DNA of 32,737 nucleotides, taken from NCBI GenBank assembly GCA_041082245.1, contig JBDOIE010000093.1, forward strand, positions 1-32,737, given 5' to 3'. Both the position numbers and the translations under genes were made by a program. This stretch comes from DAOTVY01 sp041082245. GTDB taxonomy: Bacteria > Chloroflexota > Chloroflexia > DTKN01. The notes under the pieces are model-generated. The model saw nothing but the letters and a program-made list of their open reading frames with translations. It had not been told where the DNA came from and did no database searches. Shown here piece by piece: positions 1 to 6,631 of the stretch. Every line of letters begins with the position of its first letter. Positions within the stretch are counted from its first letter, which is position 1.

Positions 1-52
1 ACATCAGCACCGCGAGTACAGGAATTGCCACCAACCAGAACGGCCAGGTCAC
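1..52 (-). CDS. N-terminus of an unidentified membrane protein (cut by window edge)
   Basis: A leftward reading frame opens with GTG at 52-50 and stays open to the window edge. The 17 visible codons give a hydrophobic stretch (MTWPFWLVAIPVLAVLM), which looks like an uncleaved signal anchor or a first transmembrane helix. A strong Shine-Dalgarno sequence, GAGGAGG, lies at 64-58, five bases upstream of the GTG, and this is the main reason to believe the start. Nothing more of the gene is in the window, so no family can be named. It diverges from the rightward gene at 629 across a gene-free stretch. Confidence 0.6.
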   Translation of the reverse strand, partial: MTWPFWLVAIPVLAVLM

Positions 53-176
53 TCGATCCTCCTCAAGCCGGCTCCCTCATCTCCGAAACAGAGGGCATTC
101 CAACGCTTCGGAAGCCATTTTACCGGATGCGCGACGGGGCGTCAAACCGCAAGCAGGGCTCTCCGGCGTTCTAAGG

Positions 177-290
177 TCGGTTGAGCAGCACGCGAGGCGC
201 GCGTATCGAAACCCCATTTTCGCCTTTCGAGCGCAGCTCGTCTCGATACGCTTCGCCACTCGACCGAGGGGTCTCGAGACACCCCTTACA
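177..290. repeat. REP-like inverted pair with palindromes
   Basis: Two related short units face each other. One, read leftward from 213 to about 177, begins GGTTTCGATACGC and ends near GCTCAACC. The other, read rightward from 240, begins GTCTCGATACGC and ends near CACTCGACC. The shared cores at 201-212 and 240-251 are complementary at 11 of 12 positions. Between them is a perfect small hairpin, CGAGC/GCTCG (228-240). Directly after the pair is a near-palindrome at 267-286 centred on TCTCGAGA. Units beginning TTTCGATACG and ending in CTCAACC are a common style of bacterial intergenic REP sequence, so a REP doublet is the best reading. No coding function is apparent. Confidence 0.5.
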
Positions 291-354
291 GGGCCTACTC
301 CATAGCGAGTCGCTTCTTTATTGGGAAACAAGCGCTGGATCGCGAGGAACCGCT

Positions 355-536
355 CCAGTTTCCAACGAACTGTCCCATAGTAGCGAGCCGAGCACAGCGA
401 TTTTCGTCCGAAGGTACCCACTCCACACCAGGAGTTTCCGACCTGGGCCAGCAGGGGCAAGTCCGAAGGACGGCGGCTACGGTCGCGGGCCTCAGATGAT
501 CACGGGCTTGTCCATTTTCGCTTTGTTGGAAACTGG
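355..536. repeat. Dispersed intergenic element, copy 1 (terminal inverted repeats)
   Basis: This 182-bp element is bounded by perfect 12-bp terminal inverted repeats, CCAGTTTCCAAC at 355-366 and GTTGGAAACTGG at 525-536. It is clearly related to the block at 3209-3412. Shared segments include a GTAGCGA...GAGCAC...TTTTCGT run near the left, CACCAGGAGTTTCC in the middle and GCTACGGTCGCGGGCCTCA to the right. GTAGC and GCTAC can pair as a second stem inside the terminal one. An inner hairpin GTCC-GAA-GGAC occupies a position where copy 2 has a different hairpin. The right end lies 14 bp upstream of a -35 box. No transposase is encoded; a MITE-like element or a conserved regulatory block are both possible. 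Confidence 0.65.
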
Positions 537-550
537 AAAAGGAGCCGCTC

Positions 551-579
551 TTGACAGCACCAGCAGCGCCCGCTATACT
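551..579 (+). promoter_or_regulatory. Sigma-70-type promoter for the 629-1616 genes
   Basis: TTGACA at 551-556 and TATACT at 574-579 are separated by exactly 17 bp. Transcription would start near 586 and give a leader of about 40 nt before the GTG at 629. The -35 box is 14 bp from the end of dispersed element copy 1. Confidence 0.85.
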
Positions 580-628
580 GAGTTGCAGGTTCAGAACGGC
601 CGGCCTGACAACAGAAGGACCTGATCCT

Positions 629-970
629 GTGCGCACAGTACGCATCACGCTGCTCATCCTGCTGAACCTCGGGGGGGTGGTGCTGAGCAACGTGGGGTTC
701 AAGTGGTCCGCCATGCACCGCGATTGGCGCGGGTTTCTGGTCGGCCAGATCGTGGGCAATCTTGCCGGCTTTGTGGCCGTACTCGCGTTGACCTTCCTCA
801 TCCGCGAGACGTCCCTCCGCTCTGCCTACGCGATCAGCGCCGGGATCGGCTTTCTCCTGGTCGAGGTGCTGGCCGCGGGGGTCATCTTCCACGAACCGCT
901 CGGCGTCGGCCAGTGGCTGGGCACCCTGCTTGTGTTTCTGGGGGTCCTGATGATCACCCTGTGGCATTGA
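629..970 (+). CDS. Small four-helix membrane protein, SMR/EamA-like
   Basis: The 113-aa protein has four predicted membrane helices and follows the layout of small multidrug resistance and ArnE/ArnF-type proteins. A helix with a late lysine (FKWSA near residue 25) is followed by two hydrophobic helices, including a SAYAISAGIGF segment like the EmrE AYAIWSGVG region, and a C-terminal GTLLVFLGVLMITL helix. The start is GTG 629, chosen because AGAAGGA lies 9 bp upstream at 613-619. An in-frame TTG at 551 is part of the promoter -35 box, upstream of the transcription start, and cannot be used. The membrane glutamate that couples drug/proton exchange in EmrE (E14) has no equivalent in helix 1. A lipid-carrier flippase subunit such as ArnE/F, which also lacks it, is therefore as likely as a drug exporter. 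The next gene starts 10 bp downstream. Confidence 0.7.
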   Translation: MRTVRITLLILLNLGGVVLSNVGFKWSAMHRDWRGFLVGQIVGNLAGFVAVLALTFLIRETSLRSAYAISAGIGFLLVEVLAAGVIFHEPLGVGQWLGTLLVFLGVLMITLWH

Positions 971-980
971 GGAGCAGGCG

Positions 981-1616
981 ATGCTCGGCCGACTGGGGCG
1001 TCGGGCGATCCGGTCCTTCGATGCGTTTCTCCGTCGCGCCTACAGGATCGAGGAGTTTACCCAGGACCCGGAGTGCATCGTGCGCCTGGGGCCGGGGCGC
1101 TGTCGCAGGGCGGTGCGCCTCGCCGACGGCACCGTGCTGGAGCCCGGCGATCCGGTTCTGGAAATGCACCTCTGGAACGAGCACCTTCCCCCGATCCCCC
1201 CAGGGGGGCATACAGTGGCATGGGGAGCGCGCCTCCTGTACCTGATGCGTCACTCGCTCCGTTTGCTAGCCGAGCACGTGCTGGGGGATTCCCGTTTCGC
1301 CGGGGTCCACGCGCTGCACGGTATCCTGCCGATCCCCGGAGGCGAGGCGCTGCCCCGCTGGGAACGCGCACTGCGCCACCTGGGGTTCGAAGTCGTCCGT
1401 CCGCAGTCCGGTCTGTGGCACCGTTTCGCCGCCTTCTGGGAGAACCTCTACACCTGGGCGATCATCTGGGCCTTCAACCCGCCGAGCCTGCGCCGCCGGC
1501 GCTTCGGGCGCATGGTCCGTTGCCACGTCTGGCTGACGCGCAAGACGCTGGCCGGCCTCATCTCCAGCTGCCCCACGGAGCAAGCGGAGGAACAACGGGC
1601 TTCCCGTAACCCCTAG
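981..1616 (+). CDS. YkoP-like protein of unknown function
   Basis: This 211-aa soluble, basic protein resembles the YkoP-like domain found alone in Bacillus YkoP or fused to polysaccharide deacetylases. The recognisable block is an LEPGDPVLEMHLWNEHLP stretch around residues 53-70. It is followed by a helical region and an RHLGFEVVRP segment near residue 132, then a LYTWAIIWAFNP segment typical of the C-terminal half. No catalytic motif is visible. The start ATG lies 10 bp after the stop of the membrane protein upstream, with GGAG overlapping that stop, so the two are co-transcribed. This suggests a shared role, perhaps in lipid-linked glycan handling. Its TAG stop shares a CTAG tetranucleotide with the stop of the convergent gene. 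The family call is from memory of the motif. Confidence 0.55.
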   Translation: MLGRLGRRAIRSFDAFLRRAYRIEEFTQDPECIVRLGPGRCRRAVRLADGTVLEPGDPVLEMHLWNEHLPPIPPGGHTVAWGARLLYLMRHSLRLLAEHVLGDSRFAGVHALHGILPIPGGEALPRWERALRHLGFEVVRPQSGLWHRFAAFWENLYTWAIIWAFNPPSLRRRRFGRMVRCHVWLTRKTLAGLISSCPTEQAEEQRASRNP

Positions 1617-1972
1617 CGCCTTGCTTCCTCTGCCTGCTCCTCTTCCCCCACGATGACGAATTCCCGCGGCCCGAGCCCACCCTGCGGGAGGCGCGGCAGG
1701 AGCGGCTCCACGACGTTGCGGCCCGCCTCCAGGATCACCACCGGAGGATACGTCGGTCGAACATCCAATGCCGGCCGCTCCCGTTCGCGGCTGCGCTCCG
1801 TGCGTTCTTTCCACCACAGGTACAACAGCAACGCGGTGCCGGGCAATGCGCCCAGAAGGCCGCTCGCAAAACCGACGAGCACCGCTAGCCCTGCACGCTC
1901 GAGCCGTAACCCGACGATCAAAGCGAGGGTAACACCAAACCCGATCGCCGCCAGCCCCACGACACGCCTCAT
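1613..1972 (-). CDS. Small two-helix membrane protein, partner of the FtsK-like ATPase
   Basis: The 119-aa protein starts with two hydrophobic segments (about residues 4-20 and 26-52). A strongly charged linker rich in Arg and Glu follows (KERTERSRERERP), then a cytoplasmic C-terminus ending in acidic residues. No family is recognised. The ATG at 1972 lies 10 bp beyond the stop of the ATPase gene. Its AGAGGG ribosome site overlaps that stop, so translation is probably coupled. The ATPase has no membrane helices of its own, so this protein could be its membrane anchor; that is inference from context only. The 3' end overlaps the convergent YkoP-like gene by four bases. Confidence 0.65.
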   Translation of the reverse strand: MRRVVGLAAIGFGVTLALIVGLRLERAGLAVLVGFASGLLGALPGTALLLYLWWKERTERSRERERPALDVRPTYPPVVILEAGRNVVEPLLPRLPQGGLGPREFVIVGEEEQAEEARR

Positions 1973-1982
1973 CGCTGCCCTC

Positions 1983-3119
1983 TCAGCCGGACGCAGCGCG
2001 GGCCCCGACCACGGCCGCCACTCGCCCTATCGCGCGCTCCACGAGCGCGGCTACGCTGCGGCGTTCCCGTTCGGGCACCCTTGCGCCTTGCCCCTCAGCT
2101 GCCAGCTCCTGGTGCAATTCCGTTGTAACCACCTGGATCTCCCCCAGGGTGATGTGCGCCGCCTGGAAACGGGCAATTTCCCCGGCCGCCACGAGCAGGA
2201 AATCGCCCCGGCCCATCAAGCGCTCTGCACCGGTGCCCCGCACCCCGGTGGCGAGCGCGGCCTCGTGCGCGCTTACGACACGGCCCACGATGCGACAGGG
2301 GAGGTTGGCGCGCAGCAGGCTCCCGAGCGCGTCAGCGGTGGGCTTCTGGGTACAGAGCAGCAAGTGGATCCCGGCGCTTCGGCCACGCGCCGCCAGCCGC
2401 GTTAGCGGTTCCCCGAGATCTTCCCGCTCGCCCAACAGGTCCGCCACCTCGTCCACGGCCACCACAATACGGGGCGCCCCCACCCCTCGTGCCTCCCGCC
2501 AGGCCATTTCCTCGACCAGCCACGCGAGCCGCTCTGCCGCGCAGGGTGCCGAAGTCAGCGGGGAGCCGACCAGGTGCGGCAGGCCCGCAAGAGGCGCAAA
2601 GCCCTGGCCCTTTGGGTCGATCAGCACCATCCGCAGGTCGTCCGGATGGTTCGCCAGCGCAAGCGAGACCAGGATCGTGCGTGCAAGCGCCGTCTTGCCG
2701 GAGCCGGTCGTTCCGGCGATCAGGACATGGCTGACATCCGGGGAAGAGAGACGCAACAGGAGCGGACTGCCCTCGCTATCCCGTCCCAGGAGCGCCGTGC
2801 ACGGTGGAAGGGGCGGCAGGTCTGCCAGGGTGCGAAGCAGCGAGAGATACGCAGGTTGAGGTCTCGGAACCTCCAGGGAAAGCGTGCCTTCGCAACGCAC
2901 GACGCGTGCGGAGGCGACCTCCAGGGCGAGCGCGAGCTCTTCCTCCAGCGCCTGCAATCGTCTCAGCGGCAGGGCGGGGTCGACCGCCAGGTGAAAACGC
3001 ACGAGACGGGGCGTCACCACGCCCCCGAGTACGCGTACACAGAGGCGGTGTGTTTCGCAGAGACGCTCGATCCGGTCCGCTTGCCGTTCGAGCCACGGCC
3101 GCAGTGAAGACGCTTCCAC
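1983..3119 (-). CDS. FtsK/SpoIIIE-type DNA translocase ATPase, soluble form
   Basis: The 378-aa protein carries the FtsK/SpoIIIE motor domain, a RecA-like ATPase that pumps double-stranded DNA. Walker A is AGTTGSGKT (residues 135-143) and Walker B is RIVVAVDEVADLL (about 217-229). The family signature RLAARGRSAGIHLLLCTQ (241-258) and the VLIDPKGQGF segment (165-174) are also present. Residues 1-130 form an alpha/beta domain as in other FtsK proteins. There is no N-terminal membrane region and no recognisable C-terminal gamma DNA-reading domain, and the length is about half that of a full FtsK. GTG 3119 is chosen because GGGGAGG lies 7 bp upstream. A TTG at 3137 is in frame but has no ribosome site. 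The promoter carries a LexA-like palindrome, suggesting damage-inducible expression. It is co-transcribed with the small membrane protein at 1613-1972. Confidence 0.85.
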   Translation of the reverse strand: MEASSLRPWLERQADRIERLCETHRLCVRVLGGVVTPRLVRFHLAVDPALPLRRLQALEEELALALEVASARVVRCEGTLSLEVPRPQPAYLSLLRTLADLPPLPPCTALLGRDSEGSPLLLRLSSPDVSHVLIAGTTGSGKTALARTILVSLALANHPDDLRMVLIDPKGQGFAPLAGLPHLVGSPLTSAPCAAERLAWLVEEMAWREARGVGAPRIVVAVDEVADLLGEREDLGEPLTRLAARGRSAGIHLLLCTQKPTADALGSLLRANLPCRIVGRVVSAHEAALATGVRGTGAERLMGRGDFLLVAAGEIARFQAAHITLGEIQVVTTELHQELAAEGQGARVPERERRSVAALVERAIGRVAAVVGARAASG

Positions 3120-3167
3120 CAGGGAGCCTCCCCGCAACGGGGACTCGAAGCCGCTACGGGTAAGCCT

Positions 3168-3196
3168 ATTATATCAGAACAAATGTTCGATGTCAA
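3168..3196 (-). promoter_or_regulatory. Perfect sigma-70 promoter of the FtsK-like gene
   Basis: Read leftward, TTGACA (3196-3191) and TATAAT (3173-3168) are separated by 17 bp. Both hexamers match consensus exactly. Transcription would begin near 3161, about 42 nt before the GTG at 3119. The spacer contains the palindrome listed separately. Confidence 0.9.
3176..3189. promoter_or_regulatory. LexA-like (SOS) operator in the promoter spacer
   Basis: AGAACAAATGTTCG contains the perfect palindrome GAAC-N4-GTTC (3177-3188) and closely fits the Gram-positive type SOS box CGAACRNRYGTTYC. It fills most of the 17-bp spacer between perfect -35 and -10 hexamers, so a bound repressor would occlude RNA polymerase. 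No lexA gene is in the window. Confidence 0.6.
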
Positions 3197-3208
3197 GTGC
3201 GCTGTTCT

Positions 3209-3412
3209 CCAGTTTCCGACGAACTATCTGTGGTAGCGACCTGAGCACCGCGGTTTTCGTTCGAAGGCGGGGTGGGTACCCCGCACCAGGAGTTTCCAGC
3301 CCGGGCGAGTACGGCCTTTCGCGAAGCCCAAAGGAGCGCTACGGTCGCGGGCCTCAAGTGGTGACCGCTTGTACGCTCGGCATAAGCCCATTCTTACTCT
3401 GTTGGAAACTCG
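3209..3412. repeat. Dispersed intergenic element, copy 2 (terminal inverted repeats)
   Basis: This 204-bp copy is bounded by CCAGTTTCCGAC (3209-3220) and GTTGGAAACTCG (3401-3412), slightly degenerate versions of the copy 1 ends. It shares the same internal blocks in the same order and orientation. It is longer mainly because of a GCGGGGT/ACCCCGC hairpin after the TTTTCGT-CGAAGG block and a second variable hairpin containing TTCGCGAA. It fills the divergent space between the FtsK-like promoter and the promoter at 3426, whose -35 box starts 13 bp after the element. That spacing is almost the same as at copy 1. Confidence 0.65.
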
Positions 3413-3425
3413 AGGGGCCGTTCGG

Positions 3426-3454
3426 TTGACAGCCGGCTCCTTTCCGTGTATAGT
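3426..3454 (+). promoter_or_regulatory. Sigma-70-type promoter for the gltX transcript
   Basis: TTGACA (3426-3431), a 17-bp spacer and TATAGT (3449-3454). The expected start near 3461 gives a leader of about 20 nt before the ATG at 3483. The next gene, gltX, starts 74 bp after the small protein gene and probably shares this promoter. Confidence 0.85.
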
Positions 3455-3482
3455 GAGAACCAGGCAACGGCAAGGAGGTCCC

Positions 3483-3635
3483 ATGGCGCGGAAACGTCGG
3501 TACGGGCAGGAGGATCCGCTGCGCAAGCTCGTGCGCGGTATCCTGGGCCTGCTCCTGGGCGCGCTGGCCGCCTGGTTGGCCGCCCGCATCACGGATTGGA
3601 TCCTCGGGCCGGCGGAAGAGGAGCAGGCTGCCTAG
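3483..3635 (+). CDS. 50-aa single-helix membrane protein
   Basis: A very basic N-terminus (MARKRRYGQEDPLRKLVR) is followed by one hydrophobic helix (about residues 19-35, LGLLLGALAAWLA) and a short acidic tail. The ATG at 3483 is supported by an excellent ribosome site, AAGGAGGT (3472-3479), and by the promoter just upstream. The reading frame extends further 5', but that part overlaps the promoter and is not translated. No family is recognised. The N-in/C-out charge pattern fits a small inner-membrane protein. It precedes gltX on the same strand. Confidence 0.7.
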   Translation: MARKRRYGQEDPLRKLVRGILGLLLGALAAWLAARITDWILGPAEEEQAA

Positions 3636-3644
3636 TTTGCCTCA

Positions 3645-3661
3645 CACCCGTCAGACGGGTG
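3645..3661 (+). other. Short hairpin between the 50-aa gene and gltX
   Basis: A perfect 7-bp stem, CACCCGT/ACGGGTG, has a CAG loop. The downstream sequence has only a short, interrupted T-run (GTTTTCCC about 12 bases later). It could attenuate transcription or stabilise RNA ends but is not a convincing terminator. Confidence 0.35.
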
Positions 3662-3709
3662 CACTTGTAGGCGTTTTCCCACCGAACAGCCCATCGACGG
3701 AGGTGTCGC

Positions 3710-5233
3710 TTGGCGTCGTCGGAACGTCGGGTGCGTGTCCGCATCGCTCCTAGCCCCACCGGTCCCTTCCACGCCGGAGGGGCCCGCACCGCACTGTACA
3801 ACTGGCTCTTTGCCCGCCACCACAGCGGCGCGTTCATCGTGCGCATCGAGGACACGGACCGCACGCGCTACAGCCCTGCGGCACAGGCAGATATCCTGGA
3901 GTCGCTGCGCTGGCTGCAGCTCGACTGGGATGAAGGCCCCGAGGTCGACGGGCCTTACGGCCCCTACATCCAATCGCAACGGGTGGAGATCCACCGCCAC
4001 TACGCCTCCCTCCTGCTCGAGCGCGGCCACGCCTACAAGTGTTTCTGCACGCCGGAGCGGCTGGCCGCTCTCCGCCGGGAGCAGATCGCGCGACGCGAGG
4101 CCGTAGGCTACGACCGCCACTGCCGGGACCTTCCTCCGGAGGAAGTGGAATCGCTCGAGCGCGCTGGCCGGCCGTACGTCGTCCGACTCAAGATGCCCCG
4201 CGAAGGGGAAACGATCGTCCACGACCGCATCCGGGGCGACGTCGTCTTTGAGAACGCCCTGCTCGAGGATACGATCCTCCTGAAGTCGGACGGCTACCCC
4301 ACCTACCACCTGGCCAACGTCGTGGACGACCACCTGATGCAGATCACCCACGTGCTGCGGGGCGACGAATGGATGCCCAGCACGCCCATCCACGTGATCC
4401 TCTACCGCGCCTTCGGCTGGGAGCTGCCCGTCTTCGCCCATCTGCCCATCATCCTCTCCCCTACCGGCAAGGGAAAGATGAGCAAACGCAAGATCGTCGC
4501 CGCCGACGGCACGGAGTACCCCGTTATGGTGCGCGAGTTCCGGGAAGCCGGCTACCTCCCCGAGGCGATGGTCAATTTCCTCGCCCGGCTCGGCTGGGCG
4601 TACGATGACCATACGGAGGTCTTTAGCCGGGAGGAACTGATCGCGCGCTTTTCCCTGGAAGGCGTGAGCAGTTCGCCCGCTGCCTTCTCCTACGAAAAGC
4701 TGCTCTGGCTGAACGGCGTCTACATCCGCGCCCTTTCTCCCGAGGAACTCGCCCGCCGCTGCCTTCCCTTCCTCCAGCGGGCGGGGCTCGTCCCGGACCC
4801 GTGCCCTCCCGACTCCTGGGAACAACTGCTTCGGGTGATCCCGCTCCTCCGCGAGCGGCTTCACACCCTGAAGGATATCGTGGAGCTGGGCGGCTACTTC
4901 TTCTCCCACGAAGTGGGCTACCCACAGCCGGAGCTGCTGCTGGGCAAAGGGCTGGGGCCGGCCGAGACCCGCCGCGGCCTGAGGGAAGCGCGCCGGCGTA
5001 TCGCCTCCCTGGAACAGTTCGCAGAGGCGCCCCTGGAGCAGGCGTTGCGCAGCCTGGCGGAGGAACTCGGATGGAAGGCCGGGCAACTCTTCATGCCGAT
5101 CCGCGTCGCGGTCACCGGACGCACGGTTTCCCCCGGACTGTTTGAGACGCTCGTCGTGCTGGGACGCGAGCGGGTGCTCGCGCGCCTGGACCGCGCGATC
5201 GCCGAACTCGAGCGGCTGGAAAACGTGAGCTAA
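3710..5233 (+). CDS. gltX: Glutamate--tRNA ligase (GluRS)
   Basis: The 507-aa class I synthetase attaches glutamate to tRNA-Glu using ATP in the cytoplasm. The HIGH-type motif is in PSPTGPFHAGGARTALYNW (residues 14-32). The KMSKR loop is GKMSKRK at 255-261. A zinc-binding-like CFC...YDRHC pattern follows the first half of the fold (about residues 111-140). The C-terminal half is the helical anticodon-binding region. Length is normal for bacterial GluRS. The start is TTG at 3710, with GGAGGT five bases upstream (3699-3704); the downstream in-frame GTG at 3731 has no such site. Whether it also charges tRNA-Gln (non-discriminating type) cannot be read from the sequence. It is followed 27 bp later by a glycosyltransferase gene. 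Confidence 0.96.
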   Translation: MASSERRVRVRIAPSPTGPFHAGGARTALYNWLFARHHSGAFIVRIEDTDRTRYSPAAQADILESLRWLQLDWDEGPEVDGPYGPYIQSQRVEIHRHYASLLLERGHAYKCFCTPERLAALRREQIARREAVGYDRHCRDLPPEEVESLERAGRPYVVRLKMPREGETIVHDRIRGDVVFENALLEDTILLKSDGYPTYHLANVVDDHLMQITHVLRGDEWMPSTPIHVILYRAFGWELPVFAHLPIILSPTGKGKMSKRKIVAADGTEYPVMVREFREAGYLPEAMVNFLARLGWAYDDHTEVFSREELIARFSLEGVSSSPAAFSYEKLLWLNGVYIRALSPEELARRCLPFLQRAGLVPDPCPPDSWEQLLRVIPLLRERLHTLKDIVELGGYFFSHEVGYPQPELLLGKGLGPAETRRGLREARRRIASLEQFAEAPLEQALRSLAEELGWKAGQLFMPIRVAVTGRTVSPGLFETLVVLGRERVLARLDRAIAELERLENVS

Positions 5234-5260
5234 GCCACCACACGATTCTGGGGCGGGACG

Positions 5261-6631
5261 ATGCGGATCCTTGTCGTCAGCCACGGCTATCCACCGACGG
5301 TCAGCGGGGTCACGGTCTTTGCCCAGAAGCTGGCCCGCGCGATGGTGCGCAACGGCCATGCGGTCACCGTGGTCACGGCAAGCGAGCGCGGCCAGCCCTA
5401 CGAGGACGACGACCAGGGCGTGCGGCTCATCCGCGTCCGCTCAACGCCCAACCCGTTCTGGAAGGAAGGGCCGGTGCCCCACGTGACCTTCCGGGAACTC
5501 GAGGAGATCGCCCGGGACTTTCGGCCCGATGTACTGCACACGCACGAATCCGCTGGCCTGGCGCTGCAGCTCCTCCGGCTGGGCCGCACGGCGGGACTTC
5601 CGGTGATCGCCACCTGCCATTACGTCCCCCGTTTTGTCACGCACTACCTCGGCGGCGCCATGCCCGCGCTCGTGGAATCGATCGCCTGGAGCTATTCGAT
5701 CTGGCTCTTCAACCAGTTCGACCGCGTGGTCTTTGACAGCCTGGCCCACCGGAGCCTCTTTGTGGAACGCGGGTTGGAGGTGCCGACGGCGATCATCTCC
5801 TGCGGCCTGGACACGAAACGCTACCATCCGCCAGATGGCACCCCGGAAACAGTTGAGGAACGCTACCGCTTACCTCCCCGACCCCGACTTTTCTTTACGA
5901 GCCGCCTGGCGCGCGACAAGGAGATCGACGTCCTCATCCGGGCTATGGCGGTCATCTGCCGCGAGCGGGAGGCCCACCTGCTGCTTGCGGGCCGCGGCGA
6001 CGACCGGCCCCGCCTGGAGGAACTGACCGCGTCGCTCGGGCTAACCCGCTGGGTGCACTTCCTGGGTTTTGTCCCGGAGGAAGATATGCCGGCCCTGTAC
6101 CGGGCCGTGGACCTTTTCGCCATCGCTTCGACCTGCGAGGTGCTGAGCATCCCCACCCTGCAGGCCTTGGCTACCGGACTTCCTGTCGTTGCGGTCGATG
6201 CCCTGGCGCTCCCCGAGCTGGTCTACGACGGGGTCAACGGCTTCCTGGTGCCCCCGGGGTCCCCGGAGGCGCTGGCACGGGCCGCGCTGCGCATCCTGAA
6301 CGACCCGGACCTTGCGGCGCGCATGAGCCGGGCGAGCCTCTCGATGGCCGCGCCCCATGCCGAACAGCACAGCTTCGAACTGTACGAGGAACTGTACCGT
6401 CGGACCGTCGTCGACTGGCAGGCCGGCCTGCTCCCGCCGCGCCCGCTCGTTCCCGCGCTTCAGGCTTTCCGGCCGCTCGGGCGGTTGAGCCTGTCCGGCC
6501 CCCTTTCCCCCCTGAGACCAACGGTACTCGACCCGTGGCCCCGCGTCGCCGAGCTGCTCGGCCCTCCCCTGCGCGACGGCCCCGCCAACCTGCTCGCCTT
6601 CATCCCCCCTTCCTACCCGGGCATCCGGTGA
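5261..6631 (+). CDS. GT4-family glycosyltransferase
   Basis: This 456-aa GT-B fold enzyme should transfer a sugar from a nucleotide-sugar donor at the cytoplasmic membrane face. The N-terminal domain opens with LVVSHGYPPTVSGVTVF (residues 4-20), the GT4 glycine-rich acceptor loop, and has THESAGLA at 94-101 and CHYVP at 119-123. The C-terminal domain has the donor phosphate-binding TSRLARDKEIDVLIRAM (213-229) and the E-x7-E region, CEVLSIPTLQALATG (292-306). Here the second Glu is replaced by Gln301. The closest general types are lipid and glycan mannosyl/glucosyltransferases; substrate is unknown. The last 60 residues are a Pro/Leu-rich tail outside the fold. The ATG has only a weak GGGGCGGG site upstream. 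The 3' end overlaps the convergent NUDIX gene by 32 bp. Confidence 0.9.
   Translation: MRILVVSHGYPPTVSGVTVFAQKLARAMVRNGHAVTVVTASERGQPYEDDDQGVRLIRVRSTPNPFWKEGPVPHVTFRELEEIARDFRPDVLHTHESAGLALQLLRLGRTAGLPVIATCHYVPRFVTHYLGGAMPALVESIAWSYSIWLFNQFDRVVFDSLAHRSLFVERGLEVPTAIISCGLDTKRYHPPDGTPETVEERYRLPPRPRLFFTSRLARDKEIDVLIRAMAVICREREAHLLLAGRGDDRPRLEELTASLGLTRWVHFLGFVPEEDMPALYRAVDLFAIASTCEVLSIPTLQALATGLPVVAVDALALPELVYDGVNGFLVPPGSPEALARAALRILNDPDLAARMSRASLSMAAPHAEQHSFELYEELYRRTVVDWQAGLLPPRPLVPALQAFRPLGRLSLSGPLSPLRPTVLDPWPRVAELLGPPLRDGPANLLAFIPPSYPGIR

Noticed and set aside
77..460. Leftward open frame of 127 codons over the first intergenic region.
   Set aside because: It runs through the REP-like pair and half of the dispersed element, has no ribosome site, and its sequence is explained by the repeats on the other strand.
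3119..3137. TTG at 3137 as the start of the FtsK-like gene.
   Set aside because: It would place the GGGGAGG ribosome site inside the coding region; GTG 3119 is correctly spaced from it.
3209..3482. Possible T-box riboswitch upstream of gltX, from a GGGGTGGGTACCCCGC stretch reminiscent of the T-box GGUGGNACCGCG sequence.
   Set aside because: The stretch is a simple hairpin inside the dispersed element, lies upstream of the predicted promoter and so would not be in the gltX leader. It is absent from copy 1 of the element and has no following terminator.
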